Source of the DNA: JACCTU01 sp963788055
GTDB taxonomy: Bacteria > Actinomycetota > Thermoleophilia > Gaiellales > Gaiellaceae
Length of the DNA: 64,000 nucleotides
Reading direction: 5' to 3'
Assembly (NCBI GenBank): GCA_963788055.1
Contig: CAWBFA010000003.1
Location: forward strand, 248,001-312,000
This document shows positions 25,245-32,737 of this stretch, piece after piece; the first letter of the stretch is position 1, and every line of letters starts with the position of its first letter. The notes under the pieces were generated by a model. It saw only the letters and a program-made list of their open reading frames with translations, did not search any database and had not been told where the DNA came from. The position numbers and the translations under genes are program-made.

Positions 25245-25894
25245 TCAAGGGGCGACGGACGTCCGGGGTCAGGTCGGCGAGCGAGTCGAGGACGACGTCG
25301 GCCAGGGCAAGCGAGTCCTCGTCGGGACGGAACTGAGCGTTCGGGATCGCGACGACGCGCAGGCCCGCCGCATGCGCGCTGCGAATGCCGTTGCGCGAGT
25401 CCTCGATCGCGGCCGCGCGCGCGGGGTCGACCCCGAGCCTGCGCACGGCCTCGAGGTAGACGTCGGGAGCGGGCTTGCCGCTCGCCACCTCCTCGGACGA
25501 GACGGTGGCCGCGAAGAAGGGCGCGAGCCCGCTCAGTCTCGAGCGCCAGGTCGATCAACGGACGGTTCGACGACGACGCGAGCCCGAGCGGCCAGCGAGC
25601 GGCGAGCCGCTCGACCGCCTCGCGCGCGCCGGGGATCAGCGGCAGGTGCTCCCGGTAGCGCGCCTCCATGCGCCGCACCACTTCGGCGGCGATCTCGTCG
25701 GGCGACTCGCGCAGCCCGACGACATCGTGCATGTAGCGCGACCACTCCGGCGAGCTCATCCCCATCATGTCGGCCTGCGCGCGCTCCGACCAGCGGCCGC
25801 CGCGCTCGCGCGCCAGCCCTTCGCGCACCTCGTCCCAGAGCTGCTCGGTGTCGAGGAGCAGGCCGTCGAGGTCGAAGACGACGGCGTCGATCAC
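25245..25894 (-). pseudogene. HAD-family phosphatase (beta-phosphoglucomutase-like), frameshifted
   Basis: The 5' part starts at the GTG at 25894 (VIDAVVFDLDGLLLDTEQLW, the nucleophile motif), continues through PLIPGAREAVERLA and GLASSSNRPLIDLAL, then loses frame near 25530-25540. The next frame reads SGLAPFFAATVSSEEVASGKPAPDVYLEAVRRLGVDP and VAIEDSRNGIRSAHAAGLRVVAIPN, completing all HAD motifs. The C-terminal end also lacks an in-frame stop unless one base is removed from a CCCC run, where TGA at 25247-25245 would follow. All catalytic residues survive, so two single-base indels, real or from assembly, break an otherwise intact gene. Its GTG overlaps the flavin reductase stop (GTGA). Confidence 0.8.
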
Positions 25895-26352
25895 GCCGCG
25901 ACGTAACGGCCGTCTCGGTAGACGAGCCCCGGCCCGTCCCGACCGAGCTCGACCCGCTCGACCGCGCCGACGAAATACGTGTGGTCGCCGGTGTCGTGCT
26001 CGGAGTGCAACGAGCACTCGATCCACGACACCGCACCGTCGAGCAGCGGCCCGCGCGAACCCTCGCGCACGGAGATGCCCTGCCACTGCGCGATCGGCGG
26101 CACACTCCTCGCGAAGTGCTGCGCGAGAGCGGCCTGGTCCCCCGACAGCACGCTGAGCGCGAAGCCGCCGGCCTCGCGCAGCAGCTCATGCGCCTGCGCG
26201 TCGTGCCCGATCGAGACGCCGACGAGCGCAGGCTCGAGCGAGAGCGATGTGAGCGAGCCGATCGTCACGCCGTACGGAACGGGCACGGTCAGCACCGCGA
26301 TCCCCGAGGGAAAGCGGCGCATCGCCGACCGGAGCTCGTCGCCGCTCGCCAC
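25891..26352 (-). CDS. Flavin reductase-like FMN-binding protein
   Basis: A 153-residue protein of the flavin reductase-like domain family: MRRFPSGIAVLTVPVPYGVTIGSLTSLSLEPALVGVSIG (about 11-49), then FALSVLSGDQAALAQHFA and a C-terminal GDHTYFVGAVERVE. Members reduce FMN with NAD(P)H, often as partners of two-component monooxygenases; no such partner is nearby. It is translationally coupled with the downstream HAD phosphatase and lies 11 bases after the DUF4383 gene, so the three form one minus-strand unit. Confidence 0.88.
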   Translation of the reverse strand: MASGDELRSAMRRFPSGIAVLTVPVPYGVTIGSLTSLSLEPALVGVSIGHDAQAHELLREAGGFALSVLSGDQAALAQHFARSVPPIAQWQGISVREGSRGPLLDGAVSWIECSLHSEHDTGDHTYFVGAVERVELGRDGPGLVYRDGRYVAA

Positions 26353-26363
26353 GAGGGCGATGC

Positions 26364-26789
26364 TCAGCGTCCGCGCGTCTCCCGCCCGAGGAGCAAGCCG
26401 GCTCCGAGCAGGACGACGCCGAGGACGAAATGCAGCCAGTTATCCGCTGCGTTCGAGGGCAGCCAATCGAGGCCGCCGATCAGGCCGACGATCCAGAGCA
26501 GCAGGTAGATGGCACCGCCGCCGACGAGGAACGTTCGCGCGCCGTCCGCGGTGCTCGCGAGCGCGAGCCCGAAGATCCCGAAGAGCAGATGCACCATGTT
26601 GAGCAGGATGCTCACCTGGAAGATCCCGAACAGCTCGGCCTCGGACCCCTCGCCCGAGAAGTTGCCGGGCGATTCCGAGGTGATGCCGGGGATGAAGCCG
26701 AGGACGCCGACGAGCAGGAAGACGACGCTGATCAGCCGCGCCGTCGTCAGCAACAGGTCCCGCTCGCCCGCGATGGGCCGATCAGCCAT
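26364..26789 (-). CDS. DUF4383 four-helix membrane protein
   Basis: A 141-residue membrane protein with four hydrophobic segments (about 14-34, 52-77, 84-105, 113-134) in the pattern of DUF4383: RLISVVFLLVGVLGFIPGITS, then LLNMVHLLFGIFGLALA and NWLHFVLGVVLLGAGLLLG, with a conserved His in the second and last helices. The function of the family is unknown. It has AGGAGG upstream of the ATG (rc of tggagtcctcct). It is the first gene of the minus-strand unit that continues with flavin reductase and the HAD phosphatase. Confidence 0.88.
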   Translation of the reverse strand: MADRPIAGERDLLLTTARLISVVFLLVGVLGFIPGITSESPGNFSGEGSEAELFGIFQVSILLNMVHLLFGIFGLALASTADGARTFLVGGGAIYLLLWIVGLIGGLDWLPSNAADNWLHFVLGVVLLGAGLLLGRETRGR

Positions 26790-26977
26790 GGAGTCCTCCT
26801 GGGTAGCCGAGTCTAGGTTTCAGCGCTCTCACGTCATCTCCTACGGCGCAGGCGTGGTTTTGACGGCGGCGAACCGCCCGCACGCGTCGCATTGAACCTC
26901 AGAGACGTCGTGCGGCGACCCCCAGGTTCCCAGGTGAGACGTCGCCGCTGCCTTCGCGCAGGAACCACACCGCATCG

Positions 26978-27013
26978 GCGCGGGGTTCAAGTCCCACCCC
27001 AGCCGTTCAACGA
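26978..27013 (+). repeat. tRNA-Ser 3'-end-like fragment, plus strand
   Basis: The T-arm (GGGGTTCAAGTCCC) and the 3' acceptor strand with downstream CCGTTCAAC closely match the 3' end and flank of tRNA-Ser(UGA) at 32899-32986, in opposite orientation. No other tRNA parts are present upstream, so it is not a functional tRNA. Confidence 0.6.
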
Positions 27014-27116
27014 GGTCGTTTGGCGAAAATTGCTGGGCCGGATGCACGGAATAGGTGGTGTTCAACGTCGTTTCAACGTCTTGAGGCTTCTATTCGCGAG
27101 TGGAAGGGAGTTTGGA

Positions 27117-27224
27117 ATGCCACTTTCGCGCAGAACCCTTTGGATCGGAGCCGCGCTGGCTCTGGTGGTAGTCGTGGTCCTCGCCGTCGTGTATGGCGGC
27201 GGTGGTGGTGGCACCGGTTACTAG
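27117..27224 (+). CDS. 35-residue single-helix membrane peptide
   Basis: MPLSRRTLWIGAALALVVVV begins a basic N-terminus and one transmembrane helix (about 8-26), followed by a glycine tail. A GGGAG box lies 6 bases before the ATG and a strong hairpin follows the stop (27253-27282), which supports a real short gene. No family is recognised. Confidence 0.6.
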   Translation: MPLSRRTLWIGAALALVVVVVLAVVYGGGGGGTGY

Positions 27225-27252
27225 CAGCTCGTGCCGCCCGTAGCTTGAGTCT

Positions 27253-27282
27253 CGGGAGGGGCGACCGTTCCGGCCCCTCCCG
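27253..27282 (+). terminator. GC-rich hairpin terminator
   Basis: CGGGAGGGGC and GCCCCTCCCG-type arms (10 bases) enclose an approximately 10-base loop, 29 bases after the 35-residue peptide gene. No U tract is seen. Confidence 0.65.
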
Positions 27283-27681
27283 ATCAGCGGGTTTGTTGCG
27301 CCCTGAAGTGCGGATCTCGAGGAGTTCGTACTTCGGTCGTAGCGATCCGGACAGTGCGGGGTGTGTCCGTGCCTTCGCGGGGGCCTCCGGGACTCCCCCC
27401 GTCTTAAGCCAGGCTTAAGCAAGCGGGGTAAGAAAAGAGAGCCGGGCGTACCGGCCGTAGCCGCAGTCTCCCTCTCCCCGACGGTCGAATGCGCCCGGCT
27501 TCTCACTCGTACCCGTCGATGACCTCAGAGGATCCGCTCGCGGGGTTTATTGACAGAACGCTTACGACGACTCGCGAGGCCTGGACGGAGGCAGTAGTCC
27601 TCCCCTCGGTGGTACAGCGCGCTCCCGGATGCGCCGCCTCGCCCCATGCGGAAGCTTTGGCGGCGAAAGGAGGCATCAACC
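27283..27681. other. Gene-poor region with a perfect 17-base palindrome
   Basis: No supported gene in about 400 bases. CTTAAGCC-A-GGCTTAAG at 27403-27419 is a perfect inverted repeat in otherwise GC-rich DNA and could be an operator or recombination site. Open frames here lack coding character. Confidence 0.45.
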
Positions 27682-27762
27682 GTGACGATTTTCTGGGCAA
27701 CGCTGACGATTGCGCTGGCGGTTCTAGTCATCGTGCTCGTCAGGAGGAGCAGGACGCGCTAG
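27682..27762 (+). CDS. 26-residue single-helix membrane peptide
   Basis: A GTG start with AAAGGAGG 8 bases upstream encodes one hydrophobic helix (TIFWATLTIALAVLVIVLV) ending in the basic tail RRSRTR. Length, layout and basic tail match the 26-residue peptide at 49129-49209. It is too short for usual gene callers. Function is unknown. Confidence 0.6.
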   Translation: MTIFWATLTIALAVLVIVLVRRSRTR

Positions 27763-28146
27763 AGGCACGAACTGAGGTCGCTGCAGCGGCGCGTCCGGGC
27801 GATCCGGGGGACGAGCCGCACAACCGGTCGTTCGACTGACGAGTGCGCGCCAGTTGCGCGTCGGTCAGCACCCGAAGCCGCGGATTTGAGCGGCCTTGAG
27901 CGAAGAGCGACCCGGCTCTAGTTGGGTGGTCTGGAACGCCGGAACTCCGCATGGTTATGCGGGATTCGCCTTGTTCAACGGCGGGGCTGGGATTTGAACC
28001 CAGGGACCGCCTTACGACGATCAGCGGTTTTCAAGACGGGTCGAGTTCCGCAGAACCATGCGGCCTGAGCCCGCTGCGCGACAACGTGCGCGACACATCG
28101 GGCGAAGCGCTTGACACGCGCCGCCCGCAATGGCAGAAGGAGATCG
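27763..28146. other. Gap holding an att-like tRNA fragment and direct repeats
   Basis: No gene is supported. It contains a partial tRNA-Ser (27971-28037, minus), a tandem pair of TGCGCGACA at 28075-28083 and 28087-28095, and a degenerate pair near 27844-27862. Confidence 0.5.
27971..28037 (-). repeat. Partial tRNA-Ser(UGA) copy, att-like site
   Basis: On the minus strand, the sequence GTCTTGAAAACCGCTGA (anticodon loop and stem) matches tRNA-Ser(UGA) exactly. A divergent variable arm, then a T-arm and 3' end closely matching the intact gene at 32899-32986, and the flank TTGAACAAGGC (TTCAACAAGGC in the intact locus) follow. The 5' half is unrelated. It marks the likely left boundary of a 4.9-kb island. 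Confidence 0.75.
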
Positions 28147-28524
28147 ATGAAGCGGGACTATTCCAAGCTCCAGCAGGAGTGGGCCAACCGCAAAGCTGCC
28201 GTCTCGGACGTGTTCAAGATGGAGCCCGGAACGGATCCTGGGACGCCGAGGGTCAAGAAGTCGCCCGACGAACGGAAGCAGCTACTCGCGCAAGTGGTCC
28301 AGAGTGAGATCAGCAAGGGCGCGGGTCGAATCGAGTCGCAGAGCGACTACTACGTCACGCTCGTTCGCGGCCACCGTCCGAATCACATTCTCCACCTGAT
28401 CCTGAGCATCATCACTCTCGGGTTGTGGATCATCGTCTGGATCCTCGTGGCCATGGGCTCGGGCGAGAAGCGGACGATGGTGAGCGTGGATGAGTACGGC
28501 TACGTAATGACGCGCCGCATCTAG
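28147..28524 (+). CDS. Small protein with one membrane helix, unknown
   Basis: A 125-residue protein: a charged helical N-terminal part (about 1-70, MKRDYSKLQQEWANRKAAVSDV; ERKQLLAQVVQSEISKGAGRI), a segment SDYYVTLVRGHRPNHILHLILS, a hydrophobic helix (about 84-104, SIITLGLWIIVWILVAM) and a charged tail ending YGYVMTRRI. The arrangement resembles small phage or island-borne membrane proteins, but no family is recognised. AAGGAG sits 4-5 bases before the chosen ATG at 28147. It is the first gene inside the putative island. Confidence 0.75.
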   Translation: MKRDYSKLQQEWANRKAAVSDVFKMEPGTDPGTPRVKKSPDERKQLLAQVVQSEISKGAGRIESQSDYYVTLVRGHRPNHILHLILSIITLGLWIIVWILVAMGSGEKRTMVSVDEYGYVMTRRI

Positions 28525-28583
28525 CGTCCACGTCAGACTCTCGCCCAGGCGCTCAGTCGACCGCGAGCCGTGCCGCTGGCGGC

Positions 28584-28683
28584 CTAAGCGTCTCCCTGGA
28601 AGTCGTAACCGCGCTCCTCGGCAAATTTCCGCGCGTCCGAGAGTGTGACCCAGTGATCTAGTCCGTCGGGAAGCTTCGAGCCG
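28584..28683 (-). pseudogene. Possible C-terminal gene remnant
   Basis: A frame ending at the TAG at 28586-28584 reads like real protein (SKLPDGLDHWVTLSDARKF, then AEERGYDFQGDA) but has no start codon; the frame is closed by a TGA about 35 codons upstream, inside the end of the next gene. It may be the remnant of a truncated gene within the island. Confidence 0.3.
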
Positions 28684-28686
28684 GGG

Positions 28687-29265
28687 TTACGCGCCCGTCA
28701 GCTCTGCAGCGATCTCGCAGAAGGGGAAGTCGTCCGCGAAGCCAGGGTGCGGTCCGTGTACAGACAGGTGTGTCTCTTCGATGAACTCCGCCCCGGGGAC
28801 GCCGTCCCCGAGCGTGTCGAAGAGAGCCGTGGTGCGGATGACGCCGCGGTCCCGCACGATGACGTTGCCCGCGGAGTCCTCGATCACGAAGGGCTGACCG
28901 GCCTCAATGGCCACGAACTCGTAGATGTTCCCGCTGACCTGTGTGGCCGTGATCTCGCTGAACAGGCCGTTGCCCCGAATCACGAACCACAGTCCCGTAT
29001 CGGGGTTCGTGAGCACGTCTCGGTGCGAGAAGTTGTCCTTGATGTAGAAAGCCTCGCCGTCCTTGTCGGCACGGAGAACGAAGTGGCCGCTGAACTCGGA
29101 CTCGCCGTTGAGCGTGAAGCCGCAGTCGTCGAAGCTGTACGAGTCGGTGCCCGAGTAGAAACCCGATTCGATGACCGTGCCCGCTGCGGGGACTGCCCCG
29201 AACGCGAGCACCGCGATTGCTGCCAGGGCCGTTAGCCCAGCCTTCATGCCCCGGTTGGCGTGCAT
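28687..29265 (-). CDS. Secreted protein of unknown family
   Basis: A 192-residue exported protein. The ATG at 29265 has AAGGAGG 8 bases upstream and begins a signal peptide (about 1-30, ALAAIAVLAFGAVPAAG). The mature part is rich in beta-type sequence (DDCGFTLNGESEFSGHFVLRA; GLWFVIRGNGLFSEITATQ; FVIEDSAGNVIVRDRGVIRT) and ends in a short Cys-containing tail. The length and the style (single barrel, TAT/beta-rich, one disulfide possible) resemble the secreted protein at 30385-30867; both lie in the island. No function can be stated. Confidence 0.8.
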   Translation of the reverse strand: MHANRGMKAGLTALAAIAVLAFGAVPAAGTVIESGFYSGTDSYSFDDCGFTLNGESEFSGHFVLRADKDGEAFYIKDNFSHRDVLTNPDTGLWFVIRGNGLFSEITATQVSGNIYEFVAIEAGQPFVIEDSAGNVIVRDRGVIRTTALFDTLGDGVPGAEFIEETHLSVHGPHPGFADDFPFCEIAAELTGA

Positions 29266-29409
29266 CAAGAGTGCCTCCTTTCTCCGGCTGCCGCGGTCGG
29301 CAGGTTGGACCTGGCAACGGACGGTACGACTGTGAGCGCCCCGTTTCAAGAGGGCTGCCCCTGGTCCGCGTGAGGACACTGCATTTCCTAAGCGGCGTAT
29401 CCTGGCTGC

Positions 29410-29588
29410 GTGGAGCTCTGGTGCCAGGAGTGCCTCCTGCTGGCCGACGACGAGGCTCGCGGCTGGCGGCTCTACCGCACCGACGTGCCGGAAGAGGACG
29501 AGGAGCCGACGCTCGCCGCGCGTACTGCGCCGTCTGCGCTTACGTCGAGTTCGGCAGTTCGGGTCGAGAACGTACGTGGTCCGACTGA
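29410..29588 (+). pseudogene. Small zinc-ribbon protein, frameshifted
   Basis: From the GTG at 29410 (TATCCT at 29398-29403 ends 6 bases before it) the frame reads MELWCQECLLLADDEARGW, then RLYRTDVPEEDEEPTL. The partner metal pair lies one frame over: YCAVCAYVEFGSSGRERT, ending at the TGA at 29586-29588. Joined at about 29523 the two parts make a 59-residue protein with two CxxC pairs, a pattern common in small actinobacterial zinc ribbons. One indel, real or from assembly, breaks it. Confidence 0.65.
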
Positions 29589-29616
29589 GCGCGTTTCTGG
29601 GCGACCGGCTGCTCTG

Positions 29617-30192
29617 ATGCGGCGCCTGCTTGTGCTGTGTGTTGTCGGGCTCGCCGGATGTGGCGGTGAGTCATCCGTCCAAACGGTGACGGTGCCCGCC
29701 CCCTCTGCCACGAGGGAGACGGCTGACCGCTCGGTTGAGCTGCACGCGTATCTCGAGGAAGTCGCGGAGATCCGCGATCGGTATACGCATACGACTGACC
29801 GCGCCAACGCGGCCTTGGATCGAGTGAATACGGCGGGTCCTGACTCAAGTTGGACTGCCGCCGCCACCGAACTCCGCGACGCGCGAGATGAGCTAGACGA
29901 AATCTCGATCGATGTGGAATCACTCGCGCCGCCCGCCGAGCTCAAGGTGGCGCACGATGCGCTCGGAAAGAGTCTCCAACTCGGCTCACAGGGTCTTGAT
30001 GTTGTGCAATCGGCGCTCGCGGCGAAGGACGTTTCGCGCCTGATCGCAGCAGGAGAGGAGTCGAAGATGCTGGCAGCACGTATCCGCGAGCTCCGATCGA
30101 CCTGGCGCGTCGATGTGACGGTACGGGCGAGGCAGGTAGGTGTTGTCCTGCCCGAGTGGGTGCGAACCGTGGGCAAGTCACGGAACGATTAG
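29617..30192 (+). CDS. Lipoprotein with helical domain, unknown
   Basis: A 191-residue lipoprotein: MRRLLVLCVVGLAGCGG has the lipobox LAGC (Cys about 15). A Thr/Ala/Pro linker (about 20-40) leads to a helical domain with heptad-like spacing (VELHAYLEEVAEIRDRYTH; ATELRDARDELDEISIDVESL; LRELRSTWRVDV region). The frame is open upstream into the broken zinc-ribbon gene, but the ATG at 29617 fits the lipoprotein signal. Located in the island; no family recognised. Confidence 0.7.
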   Translation: MRRLLVLCVVGLAGCGGESSVQTVTVPAPSATRETADRSVELHAYLEEVAEIRDRYTHTTDRANAALDRVNTAGPDSSWTAAATELRDARDELDEISIDVESLAPPAELKVAHDALGKSLQLGSQGLDVVQSALAAKDVSRLIAAGEESKMLAARIRELRSTWRVDVTVRARQVGVVLPEWVRTVGKSRND

Positions 30193-30384
30193 GGACGCGA
30201 ATCTCGACGCCGCACCGTCCACGTCCCGTGGGCGGCTTCCGCGCTCTCCTCTATCGAGACGATCTCGAACTCGTAACCGGGGCGGATCAACACCGTGCCA
30301 CCACCCTACTCCGCAGCCGTCAGCCGATTGACAAGCCTCTGCGAGGGAAGGAAGATCGCGTTGGCAACCGAGAGGGAGGAAGAG

Positions 30385-30867
30385 ATGAGAGCTCTGCGGC
30401 TACTCACCATCATGATGGCACTGCTCGCGCTGGTCGGAGCACCGCTCGCCGGAGCCGAGCCCAAGGGCGATCAGACGACGCTCCACCTCGTGAACGAGCC
30501 GAACGTCTTCGTCGACGTTGATCCGTGCACGGGGATCCCCGCGCAGATCAGCGCGCTCGAGACCGGCGTGATCCACACCACCGAGTTCCCGGATCACTTC
30601 CACATCACGGGCACGCTGCGCGCGACGTTCACCGTCGACTTGCTCCCACTGGACGGCGAGGCGGACGCGACCGGCACGTACACCGTCTGGTTCGGCGACA
30701 ACGTCCCGAAGAAGGGGAACGGCGCGGCGACGTTCACGCTCAACGGCCAGATCACGTATCCGGACGGGACGACGTGGTCGTTCCACCACGTCGACCACAC
30801 GACGTTCGCCGAGGGCGACGTCCCCAAGCACGAGTTTTCCAAGATGCACTGCACGCAGATCGGCTAG
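30385..30867 (+). CDS. Secreted beta-rich protein, unknown
   Basis: A 160-residue exported protein with GGGAGGA 4 bases before the ATG and a signal peptide (about 1-24, LLTIMMALLALVGAPLAGA). The mature part holds two cysteines (VDPCTGIP and KMHCTQIG) that could pair, and beta-type segments with His-rich FPDHFHITG and WSFHHVDHTTFAEG. It resembles small secreted actinobacterial proteins of unknown role. A strong bidirectional hairpin follows (30886-30915). Confidence 0.78.
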   Translation: MRALRLLTIMMALLALVGAPLAGAEPKGDQTTLHLVNEPNVFVDVDPCTGIPAQISALETGVIHTTEFPDHFHITGTLRATFTVDLLPLDGEADATGTYTVWFGDNVPKKGNGAATFTLNGQITYPDGTTWSFHHVDHTTFAEGDVPKHEFSKMHCTQIG

Positions 30868-30885
30868 CGGCAGCGGCGCAGGATG

Positions 30886-30915
30886 GTGAGAGGCGGCCTT
30901 TCGGCCGCCTCTCAC
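30886..30915. terminator. Bidirectional hairpin terminator
   Basis: GTGAGAGGCGGCC and GGCCGCCTCTCAC form a perfect 13-base stem with loop TTTC, between the convergent genes ending at 30867 and 30920. Confidence 0.85.
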
Positions 30916-30919
30916 GGAT

Positions 30920-31003
30920 TCACTCCTCGGTCTGCGCTTCCGCCTCGTCGGGCGGCTCGGCCGGCTCTCCGTCCTCGAGAATGAGCTTGTAGGTGAATGC
31001 CAT
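30920..31003 (-). CDS. 27-residue peptide
   Basis: An ATG with GGAGGA 4 bases upstream encodes MAFTYKLILEDGEPAEPPDE and a short acidic tail. The opening FTYKLxLEDGxPAxPP is the pattern with which many small actinobacterial proteins begin; here the protein stops just after it, so it may be a shortened version. A strong hairpin follows the stop. Confidence 0.6.
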   Translation of the reverse strand: MAFTYKLILEDGEPAEPPDEAEAQTEE

Positions 31004-31056
31004 CGGTTCCTCCAGTCGTCAGGACTGGGGGCCGGACGGCAAATCGGAGTCTACTC

Positions 31057-31305
31057 GTGGGGCGTGAGGACGAGCACAAGCACTCCTACAAGGCTTTCCT
31101 CGAGGCGGCCGACATTCGCGGGAGCCGTGTGGACAGGTACATGGGGCACGCGAACCACTCCGTCCAGGCCCGCTACAGCCATCAGTTCGACGGCAAGTAC
31201 CTCGAGGACGCGCAGGCGCTCAGTGTGTACTTGCGCCGAGCAGACTCACCGGGGCGCATCGAGCAACTGGAGACGAGTGACGCCATGGCGCGAGAGGCCG
31301 TGTGA
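31057..31305 (+). pseudogene. Truncated tyrosine recombinase (C-terminal fragment)
   Basis: The frame reads GREDEHKHSYKAFLEAADIRG, then SRVDRYMGHANHSVQARYSH, then FDGKYLEDAQALSVYLRR. The GHANHSVQARYSH block carries the second conserved His and the catalytic Tyr of phage-type integrases. The first catalytic Arg, the H-x-x-R box in intact form and the whole N-terminal half are missing, and no start is credible. It lies inside the region bounded by tRNA-Ser-derived sites and is the only mobility gene there. Confidence 0.75.
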
Positions 31306-31403
31306 GCTTAGGCTTTCGCCATACAGCCCCTCCGAGGGTTTGGGTGGGGGTTTTCCTTGTCCTCGTACTTCTCACGCTTCTAGCGGAGAGCCCTAGAAGA
31401 TGT

Positions 31404-31772
31404 CTAGCAGGTCACATGGAACAGCCCGATCGCTGTGTCCTCGGTCTCGTTCCAGACGTCGATAACCTCGGGCGTGCGCAGTAGCACGACCTGGAGCTTC
31501 CTTCCCTGCACGTAGTCCGCCGCCTCGGGCGAGAACACGATGTTGCCGTACTGGCCGCTGCCGACGATCAGGCGGTCTACTCCCGGCCCCTGCTCGCAGA
31601 TGTACTTCGCCTCCTCAAGCGAGATCGTGTGTGAGGTCCCGTAAACCGCCTTCGAAAGCTTCTTCTTCCGCTTCGTCACCCTGCCGTCCGACCGGATGAC
31701 GACATCATGCTCGAAGACGGCACCATCGATCGTGATCGAGCCGAACGTTGTTCGGTCGATGCGGGGTTTCAT
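31404..31772 (-). CDS. Mth938-like domain protein
   Basis: A 122-residue protein of the Mth938/NDUFAF3-like fold: FGSITIDGAVFEHDVVIRSDGRV at the N-terminus, a central GVDRLIVGSGQYGNIVFSPEA and a C-terminal KLQVVLLRTPEVIDVWNE. The fold's biochemical activity is unknown; the eukaryotic relative assists respiratory complex I assembly. Length is normal. It looks intact, unlike its neighbours in the island, and may be cargo or an original chromosomal gene. Confidence 0.85.
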   Translation of the reverse strand: MKPRIDRTTFGSITIDGAVFEHDVVIRSDGRVTKRKKKLSKAVYGTSHTISLEEAKYICEQGPGVDRLIVGSGQYGNIVFSPEAADYVQGRKLQVVLLRTPEVIDVWNETEDTAIGLFHVTC

Positions 31773-32126
31773 CGGTCAGCTCCGGAAACGTCGGCTCGTC
31801 GCTCTTGCAGCAGTCAGTGTACGCCGCTCAGACGAGCAGGCGGTCCGACGCGGCTGGCTTCGACCGACAAATGGTTCTTGGCTCATCCACTGAGGGGAAG
31901 ACGGAGTGCGCATCAGTGGACTGAGAAGGCGGGCGTCGCATGACGAGCTTCTCGCCGCTCTCCGACTCAGACCCGCTCCTCGACGGAACCTGGGGGGTCA
32001 GGCGTCCATGGCTCCTCCTCGCACCTCTCCTACTAGAGGCTTGATGTGAAATTCCGCGCTTCTCGTCGCATCTGCGGGCCTTCCACGCTGAGCACTGCTT
32101 GAAGTCCGAAGCGTGCCCTACGGCAT
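31773..32126. other. Gene-free region with the left arm of a 22-bp inverted repeat
   Basis: About 350 bases with no supported gene. It contains the left copy (32030-32051) of a perfect 22-base inverted repeat whose partner lies at 32738-32759. Confidence 0.55.
32030..32051 (+). repeat. 22-bp inverted repeat, left copy
   Basis: The 22 bases starting CTACTAGAGGCTTGATG are the exact reverse complement of 32738-32759; one mismatch later the match continues for three more bases. The pair frames one secreted-protein gene. Confidence 0.85.
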
Positions 32127-32600
32127 TTAGTGGTCGATGGCTCCGCTGAACGTGCCGGTACTAACGCCCGTCGCTTGGGTCACGATGATTTCCAGCGTGA
32201 AGGTGCCGGTTGCGTCAGCGAAGCGTCCCGTTCCGCCCGTGATGGTGTAGACCTCGACGACCGAGAGCACGCCTGGCGTTGTTGTCGGGGTCGCCTGACC
32301 TTCGACGGTGGTGGTCAGGGTGTCGCCGTTCGCCGCAGTGAACGTCGCTGCCCCTGTCGCATGGCTCGTCAGGAGGTTGATCTGCGCCGTCAGGTGCGAT
32401 GTGTACTTGCCGAGATATGTGGCGCTGCCCGCGCCCTCCCGAGTGATTGAACGGATCGGGAAGGCGGTCTCGCCCGTCTCAACCCCGTTGAAGGTTCCTT
32501 TGAATGGCGTCTCAGCGGCCACGGCGCTGACCGCGATGCTCGCCAGCGATACTGCGGTAGCAGCAACCACTGCAAAGAACAGCGAGTGACGAGTCTTCAT
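32127..32600 (-). CDS. Secreted protein inside an inverted-repeat pair
   Basis: A 157-residue exported protein: signal peptide (about 1-29), then a beta-rich domain (FKGTFNGVETGETAFPIRS, HATGAATFTAANGDTLTTT, VYTITGGTGRFADATGTFT, ATGVSTGTFSGAIDH). The G-G-T-G-R-F-A-D-A-T-G-T block resembles secreted barrel proteins of the allene-oxide-cyclase/dirigent-like kind; this is a loose similarity. It is the only gene between the two copies of a 22-base inverted repeat. The upstream region has a weak GGGAG-type box. Confidence 0.8.
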   Translation of the reverse strand: MKTRHSLFFAVVAATAVSLASIAVSAVAAETPFKGTFNGVETGETAFPIRSITREGAGSATYLGKYTSHLTAQINLLTSHATGAATFTAANGDTLTTTVEGQATPTTTPGVLSVVEVYTITGGTGRFADATGTFTLEIIVTQATGVSTGTFSGAIDH

Positions 32601-32737
32601 TTCGTTCTCCCTTGGAATTGTTCGGCCGCAGAGAACTCAGCAGGCAGCGCTCCACCGTAACCAGTTGTGACACAAGAAACAAGAGCGCGCCCTATGCATC
32701 CACGCTAAGTACCTGGTAGAGGCCGAGGGCACGGGAG

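Noticed and set aside
25236..26508. 424-codon C-terminal extension of FabF
   Set aside because: The extension is antisense to the HAD and flavin reductase genes, lacks protein-like composition, and a one-base change gives a normal FabF end.
26841..27065. 74-codon minus-strand frame with two CxxC pairs (zinc-ribbon-like)
   Set aside because: It crosses the tRNA-Ser-like fragment, has no ribosome-binding site or TANNNT box, and the first half reads as non-coding; the CxxC pairs may be chance.
27489..27839. 116-codon plus-strand frame
   Set aside because: Composition is not protein-like, and the better-supported 26-residue peptide with a strong ribosome-binding site lies inside it in another frame.
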